Below the pieces are notes generated by a model. That model saw nothing but the letters and a program-made list of their open reading frames with translations. It had not been told where the DNA came from and searched no databases. This document shows positions 9,329 through 17,383 of a stretch of DNA of 64,000 nucleotides, piece by piece. Positions within the stretch are counted from its first letter, which is position 1; each line of letters starts with the position of its first letter. The stretch is from Nonomuraea zeae (GTDB taxonomy: Bacteria; Actinomycetota; Actinomycetes; Streptosporangiales; Streptosporangiaceae), in the NCBI RefSeq assembly GCF_005889725.1, contig NZ_VCKX01000024.1, positions 1 to 64,000 of the forward strand, read 5' to 3'. The position numbers were made by a program, and so were the translations under genes.

Positions 9329-9835
9329 TCAGGGGGCCGGGCTCGGGGCCACGCCTGCGGCGATGTGCTTGATCTGGGCGGCCAGTCCGGGCGTCGCGCC
9401 GATGTACACCGCGGTGCCCGGCCGCTCCAGCCACATGAAGTTACGCAGGCCGGTACGCGTGTTCCAGCGCAACGCCGGCCTGCCCTTGTACGCCGTCAGC
9501 GCCGACCTGGAGACCAGCGTCGCGAACTGCTCGGCCGTACGCACCCCGCAGACGACCCCGACGTACACCTGCTCGTCGCTGTGACGCCAGGTCACCCCCT
9601 TGACGTCGAGCCGCCGGGTGAGCGAGCCCAGCCGCCGGAACGTGCCGGCCCGCCTCAGGCCCGCCGGCATGGCGGGCAGCTGCACCTTCGTGGCGCCGCA
9701 GGCCAGCGCGACGCCCTTGCGCGTGGTCGACGGCTTGGCAGGCGGCGAGGTGGCGTGGGCCTCCGGCGTGTCGCCTGCGCCGCCCGCGCAGGACGTGAGC
9801 GCGAACATGAGGACGATCGCCGCCAGACGTCGCAT
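9329..9835 (-). CDS. Putative lipoprotein of unknown function
   Basis: A 168-aa exported protein: signal peptide with lipobox LTSC (Cys at about residue 16), a Pro/Thr-rich spacer, then a small globular domain with two Cys (ALACGATKVQLP and VGVVCGVRT). The segment GRPALRW followed by MWLERPGTAVYIGAT resembles the C-terminal part of its neighbour at 9879-10601, so the two look like diverged paralogues. No family recognised. Confidence 0.7.
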   Translation of the reverse strand: MRRLAAIVLMFALTSCAGGAGDTPEAHATSPPAKPSTTRKGVALACGATKVQLPAMPAGLRRAGTFRRLGSLTRRLDVKGVTWRHSDEQVYVGVVCGVRTAEQFATLVSRSALTAYKGRPALRWNTRTGLRNFMWLERPGTAVYIGATPGLAAQIKHIAAGVAPSPAP

Positions 9836-9878
9836 CGACCCCCCATGACGCTCAGTGAATATTCTGGGAAAAGGGTTC

Positions 9879-10601
9879 TTAGTCTCCTACAGGAGTTTTG
9901 ACGGAGGCGGCAATAGCGACCAGTTCCTTGCCCAGCGAGTCGCTCACCCGGATCCACGCGCCCGTCCCCGCGCGTTCGAGCCAGACGATCACCCGCCCAC
10001 CGCTCGGGTGCTTGCCGACCACGGCGGGCTTGCCGCGTACGGAGATGGCGCGCGGGCTCAGCACCGCGACCCGCCGGCGGTAAGCCGCCCAGTCGGCGGC
10101 TACCGTACCGCGCTCGACCCGGGCTTCGACGAACCGGCTCCCGGTGCCGAACCTGGCCCAGCCGCCCTCGACGCCGGCCTCCGCCTTGACCGTTCCCCCG
10201 CCGCTGCGCTCCAGCCCCGGCGGCAGGTACGTCAGCCAGAAGTCGCCCGAGACCACGGCGAGCCGGGCGCCGCCCGCGGTGAGGCGGCTCGGCTCCGCGG
10301 CCGAGGCCGCGGCAGGCCGGCTGCCCTCCTGACCCGAAGCAGAATCCGAGGCCGAGCCCACAGCCGGGCTTACAGCCGGGTCCGACGCCGAGCCCGCGGC
10401 CGAGCCGGCTGCCGGGCTCGCCGACGGCTTGGCGGCCGGGAGCGGAACGGTGACGGGCTGCGGCGTCTCCTCGACGGCATGCGGCGGACGGCCGAAGCCC
10501 GAGGAGAAGAGCGCGTAGATGACCAGCGACGTCACGCCGAGCGCCAGCGCCGTGAGCGCCGCGCGCCCGCCCTGCCCCATCTGGTGCTGCTCGGGGATCA
10601 T
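9879..10601 (-). CDS. Membrane-anchored protein of unknown function
   Basis: A 240-aa protein: short cytoplasmic N-terminus, one transmembrane helix (about residues 14-34), a long Ala/Ser/Pro linker with GSASD repeats, and an extracytoplasmic domain ending in IVWLERAGTGAWIRVSDSLG. The last part parallels the downstream lipoprotein (GKPAV and WLERAGT versus GRPALRW and WLERPGT). The linker is encoded by repetitive DNA. Same strand as the lipoprotein, 43 bases apart, probably one unit. Function unknown. Confidence 0.7.
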   Translation of the reverse strand: MIPEQHQMGQGGRAALTALALGVTSLVIYALFSSGFGRPPHAVEETPQPVTVPLPAAKPSASPAAGSAAGSASDPAVSPAVGSASDSASGQEGSRPAAASAAEPSRLTAGGARLAVVSGDFWLTYLPPGLERSGGGTVKAEAGVEGGWARFGTGSRFVEARVERGTVAADWAAYRRRVAVLSPRAISVRGKPAVVGKHPSGGRVIVWLERAGTGAWIRVSDSLGKELVAIAASVKTPVGD

Positions 10602-10720
10602 GCCTTCTTGATCCCCCGTCCAGGCTCATCCCTACCGCGACTCCCGCCACCCTTCCCGATCTTTCCGCGCTCGGCCCGATGCGCGAGCCCGCACCGGATC
10701 TGAAGTGGCAAGATATGTAA

Positions 10721-11743
10721 ATGCAACGGCCATTGCACGCGCTCCCCAAGGCCCACCTCCACCTGCACTTCACCGGCTCCATGCGGCACTCGACGATGAT
10801 CGAGCTGGCCAGGGACCAAGGGCTGCACCTGCCGGACGCCCTGGAGGAGGACTGGCCGCCCAAGCTGCGCGCCACCGACGAGCGCGGCTGGTTCAGGTTC
10901 CAGCGGCTGTACGACATCGCCAGATCCGTGCTGATCAAGCCCGAGCACGTCTACCGGCTGATGCGGGAGACGGCCGAGGACGAGGTGGCGGCCGGCTCGC
11001 GCTGGCTGGAGATCCAGGTGGACCCCTCGGGGTTCGCGCAGCGGTTCGGCGGGCTGACGGCCACCCTGGAGCTGATGCTGGACGCGGTCAAGCAGGCCGC
11101 GCACCGCTCGGGGATCGGCATGGTGGTGATCGTGGCGGCGAACCGGACCAGGCACCCCCTCGACGCCAACACCCTGGCCAGGCTCGCCACCCAGTACACC
11201 GACGAGGGCGTGGTGGGGTTCGGGCTGTCCAACGACGAGCGGCGGGGCGAGGCGCGCGACTTCGAGCGGGCGTTCCGGATCGCCAAGCGCGGCGGGCTGC
11301 TCGCCGTCCCGCACGGCGGCGAGCTGCTGGGGCCGCGCAGCGTGGCTCAGTGCGTGGACGATCTGGGGGCCGACCGGGTCGGGCACGGAGTGCGCGCGGC
11401 GGAGGACCCGTGGCTGACGCAGCGGCTGGCCGACCGGCAGATCTGCTGCGAGGTCTGTCCGACCTCGAACGTGGGGCTGGGGGTCGCCGAGCGGGCCGCC
11501 GACGTGCCGCTGCGGCGGCTGTTCGACGCGGGGGTGCCGATCGCGCTGGGGTCGGATGACCCGCTGCTGTTCGGTACGCGGCTGTTGCGCCAGTACGAGC
11601 TGGCTCGCGAGGTCTACGGCTTCGACGACGCCGAGGTGGCCGAGCTGGCCCGGCAGTCCGTGCGTTCGTCGACGGCTCCCGAGGCCGTGCGCAAGGAGCT
11701 GCTCAAGGGTGTGGACGACTGGCTCGCGGGCTCACTCGAGTGA
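10721..11743 (+). CDS. add: Adenosine deaminase family protein
   Basis: Zinc-dependent (beta/alpha)8 hydrolase deaminating adenosine or a related purine nucleoside. The 340-aa sequence shows the metal motif in LPKAHLHLHFTGSM, PHGGE in place of the usual HAGE, the metal-ligand His in RVGHGV, the CPTSNVGLG segment and the metal-binding LGSDDP. Length is normal. It stands alone, divergent from the anchored protein and convergent with the sigma-factor partner gene. It could act on another adenine derivative such as aminodeoxyfutalosine. Confidence 0.88.
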   Translation: MQRPLHALPKAHLHLHFTGSMRHSTMIELARDQGLHLPDALEEDWPPKLRATDERGWFRFQRLYDIARSVLIKPEHVYRLMRETAEDEVAAGSRWLEIQVDPSGFAQRFGGLTATLELMLDAVKQAAHRSGIGMVVIVAANRTRHPLDANTLARLATQYTDEGVVGFGLSNDERRGEARDFERAFRIAKRGGLLAVPHGGELLGPRSVAQCVDDLGADRVGHGVRAAEDPWLTQRLADRQICCEVCPTSNVGLGVAERAADVPLRRLFDAGVPIALGSDDPLLFGTRLLRQYELAREVYGFDDAEVAELARQSVRSSTAPEAVRKELLKGVDDWLAGSLE

Positions 11744-11776
11744 CCGGGCGCCTTGAAAGCAGCCAGGTGACCGGGC

Positions 11777-12595
11777 TCATTTGAGTGACGTGGCGATGCG
11801 GACCGCCTCCTGGGCCGATCCCACGCCCTCCAGGCGGTAGCTCATCGTGCCCTGCTGCCAGATGAGCGTGGGGGCGGCCTGGCGCAGCGGGACCTCCGTG
11901 CCGTCCTCGCGCCTGATGTAGCCGAGAGGATGCGCGCCGGAGATCCACCAGCCCTGGTAGGGGCCGATCTGCACATAGTCGGGCCAGGGCGGGCCGAGCT
12001 TCTTGAAGAAGATCGGGTCCAGGCCGCCGTCGAACTGGTCGAGCCGGATCCCGCCGGCCCAGAACATCGACGCGACCCGGCCGCCGTCCGCGACCGTGGC
12101 GCTCTGGGGGTCGCCGAGGGCTGCCGGGGACTTGATCGGGAACTTGACGTGGTCGGCCAGGTCCGCGGGGAGGACCGCCTGCTCGCCCGGCATGAGCGCC
12201 GTGGTGGGGATCGGGGTGGGCGGGGTGTCGCCGATCTGGATCTCGATCCCGGCGAACCGCAGGATGTGCACCACGGCGGCGCGGCCCTGGGGGGTGGCCG
12301 CGGTGATGGCGACGACGGCGATGAGGACGGCCGTGACGACCTTCCACCTCGCGGGCCGGGCACGTCGCGCCGGCCGCCGCCCGCCGTCACGAGCGGGAGC
12401 GGCATCCCCGCCGGGCGCGGGAGCGGCATCCCCGTCACGAACGGGAGCGGCATCCCCGCCGGGCGCGGGAGCGGCTTCGAGTCGGGCGCGGACGGCCGCG
12501 GCGACGTCGGCGGGCGGCGGGGCGGGGACGTCGAGGAGGTCCCCGAGCGCCAGCAGCTCGGCTTCGAGATCGTCGAACGGCTCACCCGAGCTCAT
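11777..12595 (-). CDS. Membrane protein paired with ECF sigma factor (putative anti-sigma)
   Basis: A 272-aa protein: acidic cytoplasmic N-terminus (about 40 residues), a repetitive Ala/Pro/Gly/Asp linker, basic patch, one transmembrane helix (about residues 85-103, VVTAVLIAVVAITAA), and an extracytoplasmic domain ending in a WQQGTMSYRLEGV region. Its start overlaps the sigma-factor gene by 14 bases, so the two are co-translated, as for sigma/anti-sigma pairs. No zinc-binding HxxxCxxC motif is visible, so it is not a classical ZAS anti-sigma. The role is inferred from context. Confidence 0.75.
   Translation of the reverse strand: MSSGEPFDDLEAELLALGDLLDVPAPPPADVAAAVRARLEAAPAPGGDAAPVRDGDAAPAPGGDAAPARDGGRRPARRARPARWKVVTAVLIAVVAITAATPQGRAAVVHILRFAGIEIQIGDTPPTPIPTTALMPGEQAVLPADLADHVKFPIKSPAALGDPQSATVADGGRVASMFWAGGIRLDQFDGGLDPIFFKKLGPPWPDYVQIGPYQGWWISGAHPLGYIRREDGTEVPLRQAAPTLIWQQGTMSYRLEGVGSAQEAVRIATSLK
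12386..12481. repeat. Four 24-bp tandem repeats in ABAB order
   Basis: Units at 12386, 12410, 12434 and 12458 alternate between a GTCACGA form and a GCCGGGC form, each followed by GGGAGCGGCATCCCC or a close variant. They encode the GDAAP linker of the sigma-associated membrane protein, in frame (8 codons per unit). Confidence 0.9.
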
Positions 12596-13121
12596 CGCCC
12601 ACCTCCCTCCGCAGCCGGGCCAGCCCGCGATGGGTGCTGGACTTGACGGTGCCGACCGGACAGTCGAGCACCTGTGCCGTTTCCGCTTCCGTCAGCTGTA
12701 AGAAGTACCGGCAGACGACGGCCTGGCGTTCCCGCTCGGGCAGCTCGCGCACGGCGGCCAGCAGGCGCGTGCGGCGGTCGGTGGCCACGGCCGCGCCCTC
12801 CGGGTCGTCGGGCGCCGTGACCTCGGCGGTGCCGCCGAGCCGGACGGCCAGCTCGGACCTGCGCCCCCGCGACCGGGTCAGGTTGTGGGTCTCGTTGGCC
12901 ACGATGCGCAGCAGCCACGGGCGGAAGGGCGCGTCCCTGCGGAAGCTCGGCAGGTGCCGGAACGCCTTGACGAACGCCTCCTGCACCACGTCCTCGGCCT
13001 CGTCGCCCGCGCCCAGCATGGCGGCGGTGCGATGGGCGAGCGCGCTGTAGCGTGCGACCAGCGACTCGTAGGCCGCGAGGTCGCCGTCGAGCGAGCGCCT
13101 GATCGCCTCGTCGTCGTCCAT
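12582..13121 (-). CDS. ECF-family RNA polymerase sigma factor
   Basis: A 179-aa group IV sigma factor. Region 2 spans about residues 15-85 with AEDVVQEAFVKAFRHLPSF for core and -10 recognition. Region 4 spans about residues 125-175 with RYFLQLTEAETAQVLDCPVG and VKSSTHRGLARLRRE as the -35-binding helix-turn-helix. Length is normal for minimal ECF factors. The partner membrane gene follows with a 14-base overlap, implying signal-dependent release. Confidence 0.93.
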   Translation of the reverse strand: MDDDEAIRRSLDGDLAAYESLVARYSALAHRTAAMLGAGDEAEDVVQEAFVKAFRHLPSFRRDAPFRPWLLRIVANETHNLTRSRGRRSELAVRLGGTAEVTAPDDPEGAAVATDRRTRLLAAVRELPERERQAVVCRYFLQLTEAETAQVLDCPVGTVKSSTHRGLARLRREVGDELG

Positions 13122-13247
13122 GGCGAGTCAGATTCCACCGTATAAGTGGCCATGTGGGGAAGGGTCTTTCGCGGATCGCGTGACCCTGACCCCTGACATG
13201 GGCATTAGACTCGGGCAATCCATGAGCACCCTCGAAGGAACGGGACT

Positions 13248-13988
13248 ATGTCTTCTGGGTATGACCGTGTAGTTCAACCGGCGGCCGGTGACGAGGCCCT
13301 GGAGAACCACCTGGGTGGGGACGAGGCCAAGAACTATCGGCAGTACGAGTTCGACATGGTCGCCCCGCATGTCGGCCGGTCGATGCTGGAGATCGGGTCG
13401 GGGCTCGGCCACTTCGCCGAGCAGTTCCTGCCGAGGCTCGACAGGCTCGTCGTGAGCGACTTCGACCCCTACTGCGTCGAGCAGCTTGAAAAGAGGTTCG
13501 CGGGCCGTGACGAGATCGGCGTCCTGCAGTTCGGGCTGCCGACGGACATCCCGCTCGAGGACAAGGTCGACACCGTCGTCATGATGAACGTCCTGGAGCA
13601 CATCGAGGACGACGCCGAGGCCCTGCGCTCGCTGGCGCGCGTCACGCAGCCGGGCGGGCGGATCATCATCTGGGTGCCGGGCTACATGCAGCTTTACGGA
13701 GACTTCGACCGCAAGGTCGGTCATGTCCAGCGGTACACGCCCCAGACGCTGGGTCGGACGGTCGCCAAGGCCGGGCTCGACGCCGAGGTGCTCAAGCCGA
13801 TCAACTTCCTGGGCGGCATCGCCTGGTGGGCGGCCGTGCGGCGCGGCGGCGTCGGTTACCCGGACCCGCGGCTGGTCAAGATCTACGACCGCACGGTGGT
13901 CCCGCTGACCCGGCTGATCGAGCGCTTCGTCCGGCCGCCGTTCGGCCAGACGGTGTTCTGCGTGGCCCGGGTGCCGCAGGAGAAGTAA
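13248..13988 (+). CDS. Class I SAM-dependent methyltransferase
   Basis: A 246-aa Rossmann-fold methyltransferase. The SAM site is MLEIGSGLGHFAEQFL (motif I), followed by VVSDFDPYCVEQLEKRF, the MMNVLEHIEDD motif, and QPGGRIIIWVPGY. The C-terminus resembles lipid- or glycan-linked SAM enzymes often found with glycosyltransferases. GAAGGAACGGG precedes the ATG. It is divergent from the sigma-factor gene. Substrate not identifiable. Confidence 0.85.
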   Translation: MSSGYDRVVQPAAGDEALENHLGGDEAKNYRQYEFDMVAPHVGRSMLEIGSGLGHFAEQFLPRLDRLVVSDFDPYCVEQLEKRFAGRDEIGVLQFGLPTDIPLEDKVDTVVMMNVLEHIEDDAEALRSLARVTQPGGRIIIWVPGYMQLYGDFDRKVGHVQRYTPQTLGRTVAKAGLDAEVLKPINFLGGIAWWAAVRRGGVGYPDPRLVKIYDRTVVPLTRLIERFVRPPFGQTVFCVARVPQEK

Positions 13989-14007
13989 GACCGCAGGAGA
14001 AGTAAGA
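13974..14007. repeat. 17-bp tandem duplication over the stop codon
   Basis: CCGCAGGAGAAGTAAGA occurs twice back to back (13974-13990 and 13991-14007). The first copy contains the last codons and TAA stop of the methyltransferase gene; the second lies entirely 3' of it. A recent slippage-type duplication is likely. Confidence 0.95.
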
Positions 14008-14009
14008 CC

Positions 14010-14044
14010 GAAGAGGTCCCGAGCGGATGGCTCGGGACCTCTTC
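14010..14044 (+). terminator. Hairpin terminator between convergent genes
   Basis: GAAGAGGTCCCGAG pairs perfectly with CTCGGGACCTCTTC around a 7-base loop. There is no long T-run, but the 14-bp stem lies between convergent genes and probably serves both directions. Confidence 0.8.
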
Positions 14045-14072
14045 CGGGCGGTGGCCGTCTGCGGCCGCCGGC

Positions 14073-14960
14073 TCATTTGATGGAGCCGGCCGTCAGACCG
14101 CCCACCACCTTCCGCTCGATCAGGGCGAAGAGGATGATCACCGGGATGGTGGCGATCACGGACCCGGCGAACAGGTTCTGCCAGTCCACCTGGTACTGCC
14201 CGATGAACGAGTTGAGCGCCACCGTGAGCGGCTGGTTCGCCGGAGTCGTGGTCAGGGTCAGCGCGACCACGAACTCGTTCCACGCGGCGATGAACGTGAA
14301 GATCAGCGCGGTGATGACACCCGGCATGGCCAGCGGCAGCGTGATCCGGAACAGCGCGCCGAAGCGCCCGTTGCCGTCGATGAACGCCGCCTCCTCCAGT
14401 TCCCGCGGGATCGAGGTGAAGTACGCGTTCAGGATCCACACCGCGAACGCCAGGTTGAACCCGCCGTTGACCAGGATCAGCGACCAGATCGAGTCCACCA
14501 GCCCGAACTGGAAGAACTCCCGGTAGATGCCGACGAGCATGGCCGTGGGCTGGAACATCTGCGTGATCAGCACCAGGATCAGGAACGCGGTGCGCCCCCT
14601 GAAGTTGTGCCGGGCCGAGTAGTAGGCCGCGGGCAGCGCCACCAGCAGCACGAGCACCGTCGAGCCGCCAGCCACCTTGAGCGTCACCCACAGGTTGCCC
14701 GCCAGGCCGCTGGTCCAGAAATTGGCGAGGTTCGACCACACCCACTCGTCGGGCCAGAACGACACGTCGCGCAGCGATTCCTGCGAGCGCAACGAGGTCA
14801 GCAGCATGACCACGTACGGGAACAGGAAGATGAACGAGACCAGGTAGGCGCTGGCCGCCACCACCACGGTCTTGAGACGCGGCATGCTGCGCGGCGCGGC
14901 CCCGCGCGGCCTGGCGTGAGGGTGCGGCTTGGCCTTGGGCATCGTGTCGACGGCCATCAC
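14073..14960 (-). CDS. Carbohydrate ABC transporter permease, MalG type
   Basis: Inner-membrane permease of a CUT1-family sugar importer. The 295-aa protein has a basic N-terminus, six predicted membrane helices, and the cytoplasmic EAA loop EEAAFIDGNGRFGALFRITL (about residues 190-210) that docks the ATPase. It ends with RKVVGGLTAGSIK, typical of MalG-like subunits. It overlaps the MalF-type gene by 4 bases. No ATPase gene is adjacent, so a shared MsiK-like ATPase elsewhere is expected. Confidence 0.93.
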   Translation of the reverse strand: MMAVDTMPKAKPHPHARPRGAAPRSMPRLKTVVVAASAYLVSFIFLFPYVVMLLTSLRSQESLRDVSFWPDEWVWSNLANFWTSGLAGNLWVTLKVAGGSTVLVLLVALPAAYYSARHNFRGRTAFLILVLITQMFQPTAMLVGIYREFFQFGLVDSIWSLILVNGGFNLAFAVWILNAYFTSIPRELEEAAFIDGNGRFGALFRITLPLAMPGVITALIFTFIAAWNEFVVALTLTTTPANQPLTVALNSFIGQYQVDWQNLFAGSVIATIPVIILFALIERKVVGGLTAGSIK

Positions 14961-15841
14961 GCCACCTCCTTGTTCCAGCGGGAGACCTTGAGGAAGACCG
15001 CGGTCAGCACGATCACCATGCCGAAGTTGACGACGGACATGGCCGCGGACTCACCGATGTTCGAGCTCTTGAGAATGAACATGAGGATCGTCGAGGTGGC
15101 CGTCGAGTAGCCCGGCTGGCCGTGCGTCATCGCCCAGATGATCGGGAAGCTGTTGAAGACGTTCATGACGTTGATCAGGGCCGCCACGGTGAGCGCGGGG
15201 CGCAGCAGCGGCAGCGTGATCGACCAGTACGTCCTGAGCCTGCCCGCCCCGTCCATCTTGGCCGCCTCGTAGACGTCGGCCGGGATCGTCGCCAGCCCGG
15301 CCAGCAGCGCGTACGTGGTGAACGGCACGGACACGAACACCGCCACGAACACCAGCCACGGCATGGCCGTCGAGGCGTCGCCGAGCTGGTCGGCCGAGGC
15401 CCCGCCCATGGCGTCGATCAGCCCCAGCTTCAGCCGGATCTGGTTGATCACGCCGACCTCGGGGTCGAGCATCCACTTGAAGATGATCGCCGTCATCAGC
15501 ACCGACGCGGCCCACGGCGCGATCAGCGCCCACCGGGCCACCTTGCGCAGCGGGAAGCGCTGGTTGAAGAGCTGGGCCAGGGCCAGCGAGATCAGCACGG
15601 TGAACGCGACGACCGCGACCACCCAGACCACGCTGCGGACCATGACGTCGGCGAAGTCCTGCTCGCCGAACAGCTTCTCGTAGTTGGCCCAGCCGTTGCC
15701 CCCCTGGACCACGCCGAACCGGCTGATCTTGAGGAACGACGACCTGATCATCTCGATCACCGGCCAGAGCACGACCAGCGCGATCAGCAGCACCGCGGGC
15801 CCGACCCAGGCCAGGGGTTCGAGGGCGCGCAACCTTCTCAT
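14957..15841 (-). CDS. Carbohydrate ABC transporter permease, MalF type
   Basis: Partner permease of the same importer. The 294-aa protein has about six membrane helices and the EAA loop YEAAKMDGAGRLRTYWSITL (about residues 190-210). It lies between the binding-protein gene (69-base gap) and the MalG-type gene (4-base overlap), giving the standard order binding protein-MalF-MalG. Sugar specificity cannot be read from sequence alone. Confidence 0.93.
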   Translation of the reverse strand: MRRLRALEPLAWVGPAVLLIALVVLWPVIEMIRSSFLKISRFGVVQGGNGWANYEKLFGEQDFADVMVRSVVWVVAVVAFTVLISLALAQLFNQRFPLRKVARWALIAPWAASVLMTAIIFKWMLDPEVGVINQIRLKLGLIDAMGGASADQLGDASTAMPWLVFVAVFVSVPFTTYALLAGLATIPADVYEAAKMDGAGRLRTYWSITLPLLRPALTVAALINVMNVFNSFPIIWAMTHGQPGYSTATSTILMFILKSSNIGESAAMSVVNFGMVIVLTAVFLKVSRWNKEVA

Positions 15842-15909
15842 GAAACACCTTCCATGACGGTACGGCCGACGCCACCGGGGCGACGCCGGCCGTACGGACC
15901 CCCGATCGG

Positions 15910-17175
15910 TCAGCCCGCGGCTTCCGCGGTCTTCTGCAGCTCACCGAGGATCTTGGCCGGGTCGTCCTTGACGGCCCCGCCGATGGTCTGCTTGATCGCC
16001 GGGTTCACCTCGGCCCACTTGGGGTCCTGGAAGGGGTAGAAGCTGGCGTTGGGCAGCGCGTCGAGGAACGGCTTGAGCTTCTCGTCGCTCGACAGCTTCT
16101 GGATGCCGCCGTTGGTGACGGGCAGCAGCTTGTAGGTGTCGGAGATCTTCGTCGCGGCGCTGCCGGTGTAGAAGAAGTCGAAGAACTTCTTGATCTCGGC
16201 GGCGTGGCCGTTCTTGTTGAACGCCATGATCCAGTCCATGACGCCGAGCGTGGTGTCCAGCGGGCCGGCCTTGCCGGGGATCGGCGCGACGCCGTAGTTC
16301 TTCAGCCCGGCGGCGTCGAAGATCGGGATGGACATGGGTCCGCCGTTGACCATGCCGACCTTGCCGGCGCCGAAGTCCTCCCAGACCGTCTTACGGTCCT
16401 TGGTGCCGGGGTTCGGGGTGGTCAGGCCCGCGTCCACGAGGCCCTTCATGTACGTGAACGTCTCGATGTTCTGCGGCGAGTTGATCGCCCACTTGCCGCC
16501 GGCGTCCTTGTAGCCGCCGCCGTTGCCCAGCATCCACAGGAAGGACTCGGCCTGCGCCTCCTCCTGGCCCAGCGGCAGGCCGAACGGCTGCGTGACCCCG
16601 GCCTTCTTCAGCTTCTCCGCGGCGGCCTTGAGCTCGTCCCACGTCTTCGGCGGCTCGGCGATGCCGGCCTTCTCGAACAGGTCCTTGTTGTAGAACAGGG
16701 CGCGGGCGGAGGAGACGAACGGGATGCCGTACGCGGCGCCGTCCACCTTGCCGAACTCCGCGAACTTCTGCAGCATGTCGCCGGAGACGTTCGGGGACAG
16801 GACCTCGTCCACCTTGTAGAGGAGCTGGTCCTTGACGAAGCCGGAGTAGTCGCCGGTCTGCAGGATGTCGGGCACCTGGCCGTTCTGGACCATGGTGGCG
16901 ACCTGCTTGTCGATGTCGTTCCAGTTGATGACCTGGACCTCGACCTTGATGTTCGGGTTGGCGGCCTGGAACTCGTCCACGACGCCCTTCCAGAACGTCT
17001 CGCCCGAGTTCGGCTTGCCGGGGCCGTCGCCGTAGTCGGCGGCGACCATCTTCAGCGTGACCTGCCCGCCGCCCGAGGCCTGCGTGTTGTTCCCGCCACC
17101 GGAGTCGGTGGACCCGCAGCTGGACAGGACCAGCACCGTGGCGAGGCCGAGCGCGGCGCCGCCCACAAGCTTCAT
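15910..17175 (-). CDS. Sugar ABC transporter substrate-binding lipoprotein
   Basis: Extracellular solute-binding protein family 1. The 421-aa product has a lipoprotein signal (MKLVGGAALGLATVLVLSSC, lipobox LSSC at about residue 20), a Gly/Ser/Asn-rich linker, and the bilobed binding domain with VINWNDIDKQVATMVQNG and YGIPFVSSARALFYNKDL. The ATG at 17175 is chosen because it places the signal peptide at the N-terminus; GTG 6 bases upstream is possible. First gene of the importer operon, downstream of a promoter flanked by two palindromes. Confidence 0.93.
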   Translation of the reverse strand: MKLVGGAALGLATVLVLSSCGSTDSGGGNNTQASGGGQVTLKMVAADYGDGPGKPNSGETFWKGVVDEFQAANPNIKVEVQVINWNDIDKQVATMVQNGQVPDILQTGDYSGFVKDQLLYKVDEVLSPNVSGDMLQKFAEFGKVDGAAYGIPFVSSARALFYNKDLFEKAGIAEPPKTWDELKAAAEKLKKAGVTQPFGLPLGQEEAQAESFLWMLGNGGGYKDAGGKWAINSPQNIETFTYMKGLVDAGLTTPNPGTKDRKTVWEDFGAGKVGMVNGGPMSIPIFDAAGLKNYGVAPIPGKAGPLDTTLGVMDWIMAFNKNGHAAEIKKFFDFFYTGSAATKISDTYKLLPVTNGGIQKLSSDEKLKPFLDALPNASFYPFQDPKWAEVNPAIKQTIGGAVKDDPAKILGELQKTAEAAG

Positions 17176-17308
17176 GTTCACTGGAGATACCGCCTTCTCG
17201 TCGGACGGGTGACGCTGGTCCGTACCAGCCAACGGACCCCGTCCAGGGGGTGAGGCACGTGAGCCCATGGCTCGACGCGTTTGCGTCAGCGTAAGCCTGG
17301 GTTAAGCA

Positions 17309-17341
17309 GCCGGTCTATACCGGCTTGTCTCGGTTTGACAA
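17309..17341 (-). promoter_or_regulatory. Promoter and operator 1 of the sugar importer
   Basis: On the minus strand a -35 TTGTCA (17341-17336) and -10 TATAGA (17319-17314) are 16 bases apart. The -10 is embedded in the palindrome GCCGGTCTATACCGGC (17309-17324). A repressor bound here would block RNA polymerase directly. Confidence 0.7.
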
Positions 17342-17366
17342 CACTCAGGCGCGAAAAGGCTCACAA

Positions 17367-17380
17367 CCGGTCTAGACCGG
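17367..17380. promoter_or_regulatory. Operator 2 of the sugar importer
   Basis: CCGGTCTAGACCGG is a perfect 14-bp palindrome almost identical to the core of operator 1, 57 bases away centre to centre, just past the stop of the upstream acyl-CoA dehydrogenase gene. Paired sites suggest cooperative or looping repression. No regulator gene lies next to it. Confidence 0.7.
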
Positions 17381-17383
17381 ACG

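Noticed and set aside
14073..17175. Expected MsmX/MalK-type ATPase gene in the sugar importer operon
   Set aside because: Not present; the operon contains only binding protein and two permeases. Shared ATPases are usual in actinomycetes, so this is not a defect.
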